From positions 1 to 9,353 of the forward strand of contig PMLF01000254.1 in assembly GCA_003158755.1 (NCBI GenBank): a stretch of 9,353 nt of DNA, read 5' to 3'. Source of the stretch: Elusimicrobiota bacterium. GTDB lineage: Bacteria > Elusimicrobiota > Elusimicrobia > FEN-1173. The notes beneath the pieces are model-generated. The model made no database searches. It saw nothing but the letters and a program-made list of their open reading frames with translations, and was not told where the DNA came from. Positions 1 through 6,285 of the stretch are shown here, in pieces. The number at the start of each line of letters is the position of its first letter. Within the stretch, counting starts at the first letter, position 1. The position numbers were made by a program, and so were the translations under genes.

Positions 1-37
1 TCGTAGTTCATCACCCCACACGGAGGTTTACCCTACG

Positions 38-259
38 ATGTCTCAAAAAGTCTCCAAAGTCGGCGTAAAACGAGAAGAGGGTTTTCTCTACTTCATCGAC
101 AAACAAGGCGATGTGTCCCGCGCCAAGATGGCCCGAGGCGGCAAGAAAGGCGGCAAGCCCCAGAAGGTCGCGAAAGTCGGCGTGAAAAAAGAGAAGGGCT
201 TCCTCTACTTCCTCGATAAACAAGGCGACATCTCCAAAGCGAAGATGGTCCGCCGCTAA
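38..259 (+). CDS. Small basic protein of two tandem 30-residue repeats
   Basis: This encodes 73 residues. The ATG is preceded by GGAGGT at 22-27, ten bases upstream, which supports the start. The protein is two copies of one motif, residues 4-33 and 43-72, joined by a Gly/Lys linker (GGKKGGKPQ). The core is GFLYFxDKQGDxSxAKM, and 23 of 30 residues are identical between copies. It is Lys/Arg-rich, with no signal peptide or membrane segment, so it is probably cytoplasmic. Nine codons differ synonymously between the copies and the seven amino-acid changes are mostly conservative, which argues for a real, selected protein. The gene stands alone and ends 20 bases before a strong terminator. The function is unknown. 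The alternating aromatic/charged core could form small beta-hairpins and the basic character would suit nucleic-acid binding, but both are inference. Confidence 0.85.
   Translation: MSQKVSKVGVKREEGFLYFIDKQGDVSRAKMARGGKKGGKPQKVAKVGVKKEKGFLYFLDKQGDISKAKMVRR
47..253 (+). repeat. Intragenic direct repeat (2 x 90 bp, 117 bp period)
   Basis: Bases 47-136 and 164-253 encode the two repeat units of the small basic protein. By hand comparison 69 of 90 bases match, with differences concentrated at third codon positions. This is an internal duplication that has diverged under protein-level constraint, not a recent duplication. Confidence 0.8.
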
Positions 260-279
260 AAACGGTCCACCTTTCAATG

Positions 280-317
280 AAAAACCCCCGCCTTCCCACG
301 AAGGCGGGGGTTTTTTT
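280..317. terminator. Bidirectional intrinsic terminator
   Basis: A perfect 10-bp GC-rich stem (CCCCCGCCTT at 285-294 with AAGGCGGGGG at 301-310) closes a 6-base loop. It is flanked by five A on the left and seven T on the right. The T-run makes it a Rho-independent terminator for the small-protein gene on +. The A-run does the same on - for the convergent SUI1-like gene, whose stop is at 339-341. It sits exactly between the two converging stop codons. Confidence 0.93.
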
Positions 318-338
318 GTGGTGGAGCGCCCGGAAAAT

Positions 339-623
339 TTACGTTCCGCGGACGCGGTATCCCATTTCTTCCAGGAGGGTTTTCAGACGGGGTCGATGGT
401 CGCCTTGAATCTCCAGGTCGCCGTTTTTCATCGTTCCTCCGGCGCCGCAGGCGGACTTCAGTTTTCGGAGGAGTTCCTCCTTTCCGGCGGGGTGGGATTG
501 GAGGCGGGAGATCACCGTCACGGTTTTGCCGCCCCGTCCCGCTTTTTCGATACGCAATACGACCGGGTCCGCCTGACGGCGGCCGGAATCGGGGGGGACG
601 GCGGAATAGAGGGGTTGCGTCAT
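339..623 (-). CDS. yciH: SUI1/YciH-family translation initiation factor homologue
   Basis: This is the bacterial eIF1-like (SUI1) protein, a single small alpha/beta domain. In eukaryotes and archaea the family acts at the ribosomal P site in start-codon selection; the bacterial role is poorly defined. From the ATG at 623 it is 94 residues, close to E. coli YciH at about 108. Signature stretches are GRGGKTVTVI in the first half and LKSACGAGGTMKNG followed by EIQGDHRPRLKTLL in the second; the usual CGCGGT appears as CGAGGT. The N-terminal LYSAVPPDSG resembles the YS...TG leader of YciH. A TTG at 638 would add five residues (MSRLA). Neither start has a clear Shine-Dalgarno sequence, so ATG is preferred. 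Its 3' end faces the shared terminator and its 5' end is divergent from the Mog/MoaB gene. Confidence 0.9.
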   Translation of the reverse strand: MTQPLYSAVPPDSGRRQADPVVLRIEKAGRGGKTVTVISRLQSHPAGKEELLRKLKSACGAGGTMKNGDLEIQGDHRPRLKTLLEEMGYRVRGT

Positions 624-689
624 CGCGAGGCGGCTCAAAAACGAATAAAATATCGGTCAGGCGATTTTATCTTTTTTCAAGGAAAACCT
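624..689. promoter_or_regulatory. AT-rich divergent intergenic region
   Basis: These 66 bases separate the divergently transcribed SUI1-like and Mog/MoaB-like genes and are far more AT-rich than the coding DNA around them, as expected for promoters. On the minus strand a TATTTT (652-647) could be a -10 box and a TTGAAA (680-675) a -35 box, but the 22-base spacing is too long to be convincing. No clear plus-strand promoter was identified. AAGGAAAA at 679-686 is the likely ribosome binding site of the rightward gene. Confidence 0.4.
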
Positions 690-1229
690 ATGGAAAGGCC
701 GGGCGTATTTAAATTACCGGAGGGGTATCACTGGCGAGCCGGGGTGCTGGCGTGTTCCACCTCACGGGCTCGGGGCGTGCGTCCGGACGAGTCCGGAGGG
801 AAGATTCAAGAGGCCTGCCGCAAGTGGTGGCGGACCGAGGTGACGGCCCGGCGCGCCGTGGCCGACGACCGGCGGGAGATCTCGCGCGTCCTCAACAACT
901 GGTGCGAACAGGGACTGGACGTCATCTTCACCACGGGCGGCGCGGGATTTTCCCCGACGGACGTCACGCCTGACGCGACGCGCGACGTGATCACGCGCGA
1001 GGCTCCGGGCCTGGCCGAACTCATGCGGGCGGCTTGGGCGAAAAAGAACAACCGGGCCTGGCTTTCCCGGGGAGTGGCCGGTTTCCGAAAGAAAACCCTC
1101 CTCCTGAACCTTCCCGGAGACCCCGCAGCGGTCGGCGAGTGCTTAAAAGCCTTGAGGGGAATACTTCCCGCGGCCCTGGAAAACGCCGCGGGCCGGTTGA
1201 GGGACGTTCCTCTGTCCTCCGTCGGTTGA
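690..1229 (+). CDS. MogA/MoaB-family molybdenum cofactor biosynthesis protein
   Basis: This is a molybdopterin-binding (MoCF-type) protein of 179 residues. MogA adenylylates molybdopterin before metal insertion; MoaB is a close homologue with an equivalent role in some bacteria, and the two cannot be separated here. Motifs seen: GVLACSTSRARGVRPDESG (residues 18-36, matching the SDR.S.G...D strand/loop), TTGGAGFSPTDVTPDAT (81-97, the hallmark TTGGTG..xRDVTPxAT) with D91 as the expected active-site Asp, and LNLPGDPAAVGECLKAL (139-155), where MogA has LNLPGQPKS. The reading frame is open much further upstream, but that part lies antisense to the SUI1 gene; the ATG at 690 has AAGGAA five bases upstream and starts where homology begins. 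No other molybdenum-cofactor gene is visible nearby. Confidence 0.92.
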   Translation: MERPGVFKLPEGYHWRAGVLACSTSRARGVRPDESGGKIQEACRKWWRTEVTARRAVADDRREISRVLNNWCEQGLDVIFTTGGAGFSPTDVTPDATRDVITREAPGLAELMRAAWAKKNNRAWLSRGVAGFRKKTLLLNLPGDPAAVGECLKALRGILPAALENAAGRLRDVPLSSVG

Positions 1230-1252
1230 TCCGGAAACCATTCGGCGAGTCA

Positions 1253-1313
1253 GTTGCGAAATGGACGGGATTTTCCTCCCCCTTTTTCAAAGGGGGGACA
1301 CCAGTTTCGCAAC
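1253..1313. repeat. Nested inverted repeat, candidate dispersed palindromic element
   Basis: The outer arms GTTGCGAAATGG (1253-1264) and CCAGTTTCGCAAC (1301-1313) are complementary over 12 bp with one bulged base. Inside them a second hairpin has an 8-bp stem, CCCCCTTT (1278-1285) with AAAGGGGG (1289-1296), and a 3-base loop. No T-run follows on either strand, so it is not a standard intrinsic terminator for the Mog/MoaB gene. A separate smaller hairpin (CGGCGG 1321-1326 with CCGCCG 1333-1338) lies just downstream in the yajQ leader. The arrangement resembles REP/MITE-like intergenic elements. It might alternatively be an mRNA structure affecting yajQ expression. No second copy was found in the window. 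Confidence 0.6.
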
Positions 1314-1367
1314 AGTCTCTCGGCGGGTTGGACCGCCGGTCCCAATAGTCAGTGAGGAGGTATCGAC

Positions 1368-1865
1368 GTGGCTCAAGAATTTTCCTTCGATGTGGTCAGT
1401 AAAGTGGATTTGCAAGCGGTGGATAATGCGGTGAACAGCGCCGCCCGGGAGTTATCCACCCGGTTCGATTTCAAAGGCAGCGTCAGCCGCATTTCTTTCG
1501 ACCGCAAGGAAGGCGTCCTTACCCTTAATTCCGACAACGAAGGAAAATTGAAAAGCGTCATCGACGTCCTCCAGGGCCGCCTGGTGAAGCAAGGCATTTC
1601 CCTCAAAGCCTTGGACTTCCAAAAGATCGAGCCCGCGGAAGGCGGCTCGGTCCGTCAGACGGTCAAACTCACCCAAGGCATCGCTTCCGAAAAGGCCAAG
1701 GAGATCGTGCGCGCCGTGAAGGACGCGAAGCTCAAAGTGCAGGCGTCCATCCAGAGCGATCAATTGAGGGTCACCGGCCGGTCGAAAGACGACCTGCAGA
1801 CGGCCATCGCCCTTTTGAAATCCACGGATTTCGGCTTGCCTCTCCAGTTCGCCAACTATCGGTGA
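1368..1865 (+). CDS. yajQ: YajQ-family nucleotide-binding protein
   Basis: YajQ proteins (DUF520) are soluble cytoplasmic proteins of two ferredoxin-like/RRM-like domains. Homologues bind nucleotides, and in Xanthomonas a member is a cyclic-di-GMP effector. This one has 165 residues (E. coli about 163). It shows the family N-terminus EFSFDVVSKVDLQAVDNA, the TRFDFKGS motif around residues 31-38, VKQGISLKAL in the middle, and the canonical C-terminus LPLQFANYR. It starts at a GTG with a strong AGGAGG at 1355-1360, seven bases upstream, the best ribosome binding site in the operon and consistent with being the first gene. Its TGA overlaps the GTG of the next gene in GTGA. Whether this protein senses c-di-GMP cannot be read from the sequence. 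Confidence 0.95.
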   Translation: MAQEFSFDVVSKVDLQAVDNAVNSAARELSTRFDFKGSVSRISFDRKEGVLTLNSDNEGKLKSVIDVLQGRLVKQGISLKALDFQKIEPAEGGSVRQTVKLTQGIASEKAKEIVRAVKDAKLKVQASIQSDQLRVTGRSKDDLQTAIALLKSTDFGLPLQFANYR

Positions 1866-4225
1866 AACCGTCCGCCTCCCCGATTCGATACGCCGTCTGG
1901 TTCACCGTCGCCCTGGTCCTGACGGGGTGTCTCGCGTTGTTCGTTTTCCGGGTGGCGCGCTCCATGCGGCGCGGCCGCGGGGCCGCCTTCTCGCTCTCCC
2001 GTTCCTCCCCTTTACCGGCTCAAACGGCGGCGTGGGACCTCCTGGCGCGATGGAAAGAAGGGAAATACGACGGTCCTTCCGCCGAGGATTCCCGGTCCTC
2101 CCTCGAAAGGCTCCCCGCTCCCGTCTCGCGGAGCCAAGGGGAAGGGGACCGTCGGGTGGCCGTCACGCTGTTCGACGGAGACGGGCCCGCGGCCCGGCGG
2201 GCGCTCCACATGGTTTCCGGCGGGGAGGCGACTTTTTCCCTGACCGTCCCGGAAGGGGGAATCCTTTCGTTTCAAACCGGCGCCTGCGCGGAATGGGGCG
2301 GCAAGTTCGAGATGACCACGGAAATCCTTTCCGCCGGACGTCCCTCCGAGTTCCTTGATCGTCGGAAGGAGGTGTTCGTCCAAACGCCGACCGTTCCGAA
2401 AAGACGCTTGAGGAGGAACCTCCCTTACGGGGGATTGGAAACCGATTGGCGCGCGGTCGAAGCGGACCTTTCTCCCTGGGCCGGCCGAACGGTGACGCTC
2501 CGATTGAAGGTTTTTTTCCAGCCCGACCCCAACGCTCCGTCGCCTTCCATGTCCGCCCACGCCTTCTGGGCATCGCCGGTCCTGTGGGCGCCGGCGAAAG
2601 ACGTCCTCTCCCGGCCGTCGGCGCGCGCCCGGCCCCGTCCGCCTTCCGATGTTTTGTGGGTGGTCTTCGAGACGTTCCCCGCTTCTTCCCTTCGGGGAAA
2701 TTCCGTCGAAGATTTTCCCGGTTTGGACCTCCTGGCCCGGGAGGGGGTGGAATTTCAACAAGTGTACGCCAACCGCATGGACGCGGAGGGCGGGCTCTTG
2801 AGGATGTTGACTTCCCGCCAGTCGTCGCCCACCGGCGGCCGGCGCCTTTCCACCCCGGAGGAAGGGTCCGCTTTGCCCGTCGAACTCCGCGACGCCGGGT
2901 ACCGCACGGCGCTCTTCGGCGCGCCGGGGGACGACCTCGGGATTTGGTGCGACCAAGGTTTCGATATGGTCCGGGCCGCCCCGCCCGACGGTCCCGGCGG
3001 CGAGCGTTCCCTGAGCGAGGCCGCCCGTTGGATGGCCGACAACCGCGGGCGCGGCCCGAGCTTGTTGATGGTTTTCGTTCGCGCTCCCCGCGGCAACGAG
3101 GACCCGTCTCCCCGATGCTGGGCGCGCGCGGCCCGCTTGTCGCCGATGGTCCTCTTCCACGGGCGGCGGTGGCGGGCCCTGGCCCAGGCCGTCCAAGCGG
3201 ATGGGGCGCTGCAGCGGATGTGGAGCCAAAGGCTCCGTTTGGGAGGGGAGGATCGATCTCTCTTGATCGTGAACTCGCTCCGCGGAATCTCGTTCCGTTT
3301 GGAGCCCTTGCGTCGGCAAAGCGACGATCGCGTCTTACGGGAAGTCCTCCCCCACGCGGGTTTGGGCCTGCGGGAAGAGGAAGTGAGGGTCCTCTGGCTG
3401 ATGAAGCACGCCACCTTGCCGGTCGGACGCAAGGTGACGGCTCCCGCCCAACTCCTGGATGTGGCGCCCACCGCGTTGGATCTGCTCGGATCTCCGCCCG
3501 ATCCGGGGGCCTTGGGACGTTCCTTCGCGCAAACGGGGCCGCGGTACCGGTCCAACAAAGAAGGCGTTCGTTTCTTGATTGAAGGTCCCGGCGGAGAAGC
3601 GTTGGTTTTGGACGGCCATTACAAGTACGTTCGCCGGGGACCGCCCCGCCGCGTCGATTTGGCGGGCGGGATCCGCGCCCTCACGGATTTTGAGCCGGAG
3701 GAGCTGTACGACCTATGGACCGATCCCGGCGAACGGCGGAACCTGGCTCTCCGGCGGCGGGATCTTTTGAAGCGCGCCCGCCGGGCCATCGACGAGTGGG
3801 GACCGGAACGCACGGCGACGCGCTTGCAATTCGAAGGATGGCAGGACACGCCGCTTCAGGGCGTGGTCACATGCCCGGGCGGAGACCTGTGGAACGTGGC
3901 TCTATCCTCCGGAGTATTGACCCGAGGCGGGTCCAACCAAGCGGTGTTCACCGTCTCCGCGCCGGAGGCGTCCTTTTCCTTCGAGACGTGGCCTCCGGCC
4001 GCCTCGTTCACTTTTTCCCTCCGAAGCAAAGGTCACGCCGTCCCGGCGGACGATTTCCTGGTCTCCAAGCTCGGTCTTCCCTTGATCGAGACCGAGAAGC
4101 GCAACGACTGGTTCGACGAGAACAGCAAATTCTCTTGGATGGACGGATTCCCGGTCGGTGTGCCGCCGGGCGGAGCCCCCCGCGTCCTCATGGGACGGGA
4201 ACCCGTGAGGGAGAAGCCGCAATGA
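1862..4225 (+). CDS. Membrane-anchored sulfatase-fold protein with degenerate active site
   Basis: Encodes 787 residues with a GTG start overlapping the yajQ stop (GTGA) and no obvious Shine-Dalgarno sequence, implying translational coupling. An N-terminal hydrophobic segment (about 9-29) contains LTGC at 20-23, either a lipobox or part of a plain anchor. Residues ~95-242 look like a beta-sandwich, ending in VEADLSPWAGRTVTLRLK and a FWASPVLW strand. Residues ~262-640 carry alkaline-phosphatase/sulfatase-superfamily landmarks: VLWVVFETF (E270 at the first metal position), LDLLAREGVEF, ELRDAGYRTALFG, LLDVAPTALDLLG (531-543), YKYV (587-590) and EELYDLWTDPGERRNLA. The C/S/T-x-P-S-R nucleophile region reads NRMDAEGGLLRMLTSR, with Ala308 at the nucleophile position, and SDHG is SLRG (472-475). 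Residues ~650-787 form an additional beta-rich tail. Hydrolase activity is therefore doubtful; a binding or scaffold role in the envelope is inferred. Confidence 0.85.
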   Translation: MKPSASPIRYAVWFTVALVLTGCLALFVFRVARSMRRGRGAAFSLSRSSPLPAQTAAWDLLARWKEGKYDGPSAEDSRSSLERLPAPVSRSQGEGDRRVAVTLFDGDGPAARRALHMVSGGEATFSLTVPEGGILSFQTGACAEWGGKFEMTTEILSAGRPSEFLDRRKEVFVQTPTVPKRRLRRNLPYGGLETDWRAVEADLSPWAGRTVTLRLKVFFQPDPNAPSPSMSAHAFWASPVLWAPAKDVLSRPSARARPRPPSDVLWVVFETFPASSLRGNSVEDFPGLDLLAREGVEFQQVYANRMDAEGGLLRMLTSRQSSPTGGRRLSTPEEGSALPVELRDAGYRTALFGAPGDDLGIWCDQGFDMVRAAPPDGPGGERSLSEAARWMADNRGRGPSLLMVFVRAPRGNEDPSPRCWARAARLSPMVLFHGRRWRALAQAVQADGALQRMWSQRLRLGGEDRSLLIVNSLRGISFRLEPLRRQSDDRVLREVLPHAGLGLREEEVRVLWLMKHATLPVGRKVTAPAQLLDVAPTALDLLGSPPDPGALGRSFAQTGPRYRSNKEGVRFLIEGPGGEALVLDGHYKYVRRGPPRRVDLAGGIRALTDFEPEELYDLWTDPGERRNLALRRRDLLKRARRAIDEWGPERTATRLQFEGWQDTPLQGVVTCPGGDLWNVALSSGVLTRGGSNQAVFTVSAPEASFSFETWPPAASFTFSLRSKGHAVPADDFLVSKLGLPLIETEKRNDWFDENSKFSWMDGFPVGVPPGGAPRVLMGREPVREKPQ

Positions 4226-6285
4226 TCCGTCCTCTTTGGATCCGGTCGCTCGCCTTCCTCCGCCGGGAACGGCGGTGGTTCCTCGCGGGCGGGCGGGACG
4301 TTTACGAAACCACCCGGCGCTCCTTTTTTTCTCTGGAAGCCCGGGCCGGTGCGGCGCTTTTCGCGGGATTGTTCTTTTTGTCCCTGGTTCAAGCGACGGT
4401 TCCCCCGCATTTCCTATTTGATCCCGGTCCCGCCTTCGCCCGACTTTCCGCCGACGCCGCACCGGATACGGACCTTTTTCTTCTGGCGGTTTTCCTTTTG
4501 TACCTTGGGGTGGGCGCGCTCTTGGGCATATTTCTCCGCAACGCTTGGGATTGGGCCGAGGAATTCCTCCCGGTCCCGCCCCGCCGAGTATGGACCAGGC
4601 GTTTCCGCTGGTCCACCACGACGCTCCTCCTCCTGTTCCTCCACGGGGGATTTCTGTTAAGCGCTCTGCGGGCGAAGCCGGGATTTTACTCTCCCGCCTT
4701 CCACGACCGGGGCGGGCCGGCGCGCTGGTTCCAGGACTGGCTGGCGTCGGGATTCCTTTCGTTCCCTGGAAGGCTGTGGACGTTGACGGCCTACGCCATC
4801 ATGTTGGCCGGGTTGGCCCAGATGGGCCGCCGCTTCCGTCGGTGGTTTTTGTCGTTTCCCATGCCCACCCGGGTGGCCAGCGGGGTCCTGGGAGTGGGCA
4901 CGTTTTTTTTCCTCTTGGGGCTATGGGGAGTCTTCCGGTTCCACCGTCCGCCCAACGAGGGGCCCAACGCCGTGGTCCTGGTCGTCGAGGGACTGAGGAC
5001 CGAGGACCTGAGGAACCCGGAACGGGCTCCCGTCTTGAACTTGCTGGCGCGCCGGGGCCGGACGTTCGCCTCCTGCGTTCCGACGGTGGCCCAGCGCGAG
5101 GCATCCCTGATGACGCTCCTGACCGGCCGCATGCCTCTGTCTCATGGGGTCCGCCACGCGTTCCCGTCGGGCGGCGACGTGTGGCTTGGATCGGACAGCC
5201 TGCCGGTGCAGCTGCGCCGGGGCGGATACGAAACCGTCGCGTTGGCCGACGCGGGAGGAGACCTCCTGAACCGGCTCTCCCCCGCTTTCGATCGGGTACG
5301 AGCGCCGGACCTGTCGGTGCCGGGGATTTTTAGGCGGGACGTCTTGCGGCGGGCCGTCCACCTCCTGCCGTATTTGCGAGGCCTTTGGGCGCGGGAGTTG
5401 ATTCCCCCCTTACGGGCGATCCCCGAGTTCAACGATCCCGGGCTCCTCTCCAGGGAAGCGGGTGAGATGCTCAAACGGCTCCGCTTCGAAAGCCGGTTTC
5501 TTCTTTTGGTTCACTTCTCGGCCGGAAGGGATTGCCGGACGGTGGACAAGGCCGTCGGTCGAATCCTTCAAGAAATAAAGGACGAAGGGTTGGACGATTC
5601 CACCTGGGTCATCCTTTGGTCCCCGTTCGCGGCGCCCGGAGAAGAGGAAAAAGACGGAGGCCGCGACGTCTCTTCTCCGTCCCGATTTTCCGCGCCCCTC
5701 GTCGTGGCGGGTCCGATGTTGCGCTCGGCTCCCCGCTGGGGACATTTCCCCGTGCGGGACGTGGACGTCGCTCCGACGATCCTCTCCGCCCTCGGCGTTT
5801 CCGTCCCGGAAGCCATGGAAGGTCTCCCGCTCCTGGACGTGAACCCGGAATCGGAAGGCTTCGCCGACCGCCGCATCTACACGGAAACGGACGTATGGAT
5901 GAAACCGGAGGACAACCCGCTTCCTCCCGCCGTCCGACTGGGGTACGGGCCTCCCTCTTCCTGGCTGGAGGAGGACCCCGAAGCGCCGGGCCGCCTGCGC
6001 ATCCGGCCCGCGGCGGAGGACGCCGTACTGTCCTACCGTCACCGGATGCTTCAGACCGGCGGAGAAAGGCTAGTATACCGACCGAGCCGATCGGGAGTGA
6101 TTTTCGAATACTACGATCTCACGACGGATCCCGCCGCCCGAATCAATCGGGCCGGAACCCGCGCCGGCGAGGAACGCGTCCGGGAGCTCAAAGAGGTGCT
6201 GTTTCAGGAGCTTCGGAGCGAAATCGGTTGGCGTCCCCAAAACGATTTTTGGATACCGGAAGCCTTCATGAGGGACAAGAAATGA
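4222..6285 (+). CDS. Five-helix membrane protein with sulfatase-fold domain, LtaS-like layout
   Basis: Encodes 687 residues. The ATG overlaps the previous stop (ATGA) and has a GAGGGAG Shine-Dalgarno-like stretch at 4207-4213. The frame is open well upstream but that part only shadows the previous gene. Five hydrophobic helices are predicted by eye near 41-58, 84-106, 131-148, 185-200 and 219-238, then a presumed periplasmic sulfatase-fold domain from 246. This layout is that of LtaS/phosphoglycerol transferases. Landmarks: NAVVLVVEGLR (E256 as possible metal ligand), LLARRGRTFASC, REASLMTLLTGRMPLSHGV (291-309), QLRRGGYETVAL, AVGRILQEIKDEGLDDSTWVIL, RDVDVAPTILSALGV (512-526) and a late EYYDLTTDPAAR. 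The SDHG metal motif is SPFA (467-470), and R292 sits where a Thr/Cys nucleophile would align, though T284 and T288 are near. It is probably an envelope protein; its activity is uncertain. Confidence 0.85.
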   Translation: MIRPLWIRSLAFLRRERRWFLAGGRDVYETTRRSFFSLEARAGAALFAGLFFLSLVQATVPPHFLFDPGPAFARLSADAAPDTDLFLLAVFLLYLGVGALLGIFLRNAWDWAEEFLPVPPRRVWTRRFRWSTTTLLLLFLHGGFLLSALRAKPGFYSPAFHDRGGPARWFQDWLASGFLSFPGRLWTLTAYAIMLAGLAQMGRRFRRWFLSFPMPTRVASGVLGVGTFFFLLGLWGVFRFHRPPNEGPNAVVLVVEGLRTEDLRNPERAPVLNLLARRGRTFASCVPTVAQREASLMTLLTGRMPLSHGVRHAFPSGGDVWLGSDSLPVQLRRGGYETVALADAGGDLLNRLSPAFDRVRAPDLSVPGIFRRDVLRRAVHLLPYLRGLWARELIPPLRAIPEFNDPGLLSREAGEMLKRLRFESRFLLLVHFSAGRDCRTVDKAVGRILQEIKDEGLDDSTWVILWSPFAAPGEEEKDGGRDVSSPSRFSAPLVVAGPMLRSAPRWGHFPVRDVDVAPTILSALGVSVPEAMEGLPLLDVNPESEGFADRRIYTETDVWMKPEDNPLPPAVRLGYGPPSSWLEEDPEAPGRLRIRPAAEDAVLSYRHRMLQTGGERLVYRPSRSGVIFEYYDLTTDPAARINRAGTRAGEERVRELKEVLFQELRSEIGWRPQNDFWIPEAFMRDKK

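Noticed and set aside
318..689. Upstream open extension of the Mog/MoaB reading frame (about 124 extra residues)
   Set aside because: It runs antisense through the well-supported SUI1-like gene, has no Mog/MoaB homology, and the ATG at 690 has its own Shine-Dalgarno sequence.
1275..1300. Inner C-rich/G-rich hairpin as an intrinsic terminator for the Mog/MoaB gene
   Set aside because: No T-run follows the stem on either strand; it is better explained as part of the nested repeat.
2012..3319. Long open frame on the minus strand inside the first sulfatase-fold gene
   Set aside because: It lies opposite a clearly homologous gene; long antisense frames are expected in GC-rich DNA. Its composition (Arg/Pro/Gly-rich) shows no domain.
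2446..3582. Plus-strand open frame of 378 codons overlapping the same gene
   Set aside because: Shifted-frame shadow with Arg/Pro/Gly-rich translation and no recognisable motif.
3715..4221. Upstream open extension of the five-helix membrane protein
   Set aside because: It overlaps the C-terminal coding part of the preceding gene in another frame; homology and ribosome binding site both place the start at 4222.
5532..6281. Upstream open extension of the TIM-barrel gene
   Set aside because: It overlaps the sulfatase-fold coding region in another frame and is Arg/Pro-rich without motifs; the ATGA junction and GAGGG site support 6282.
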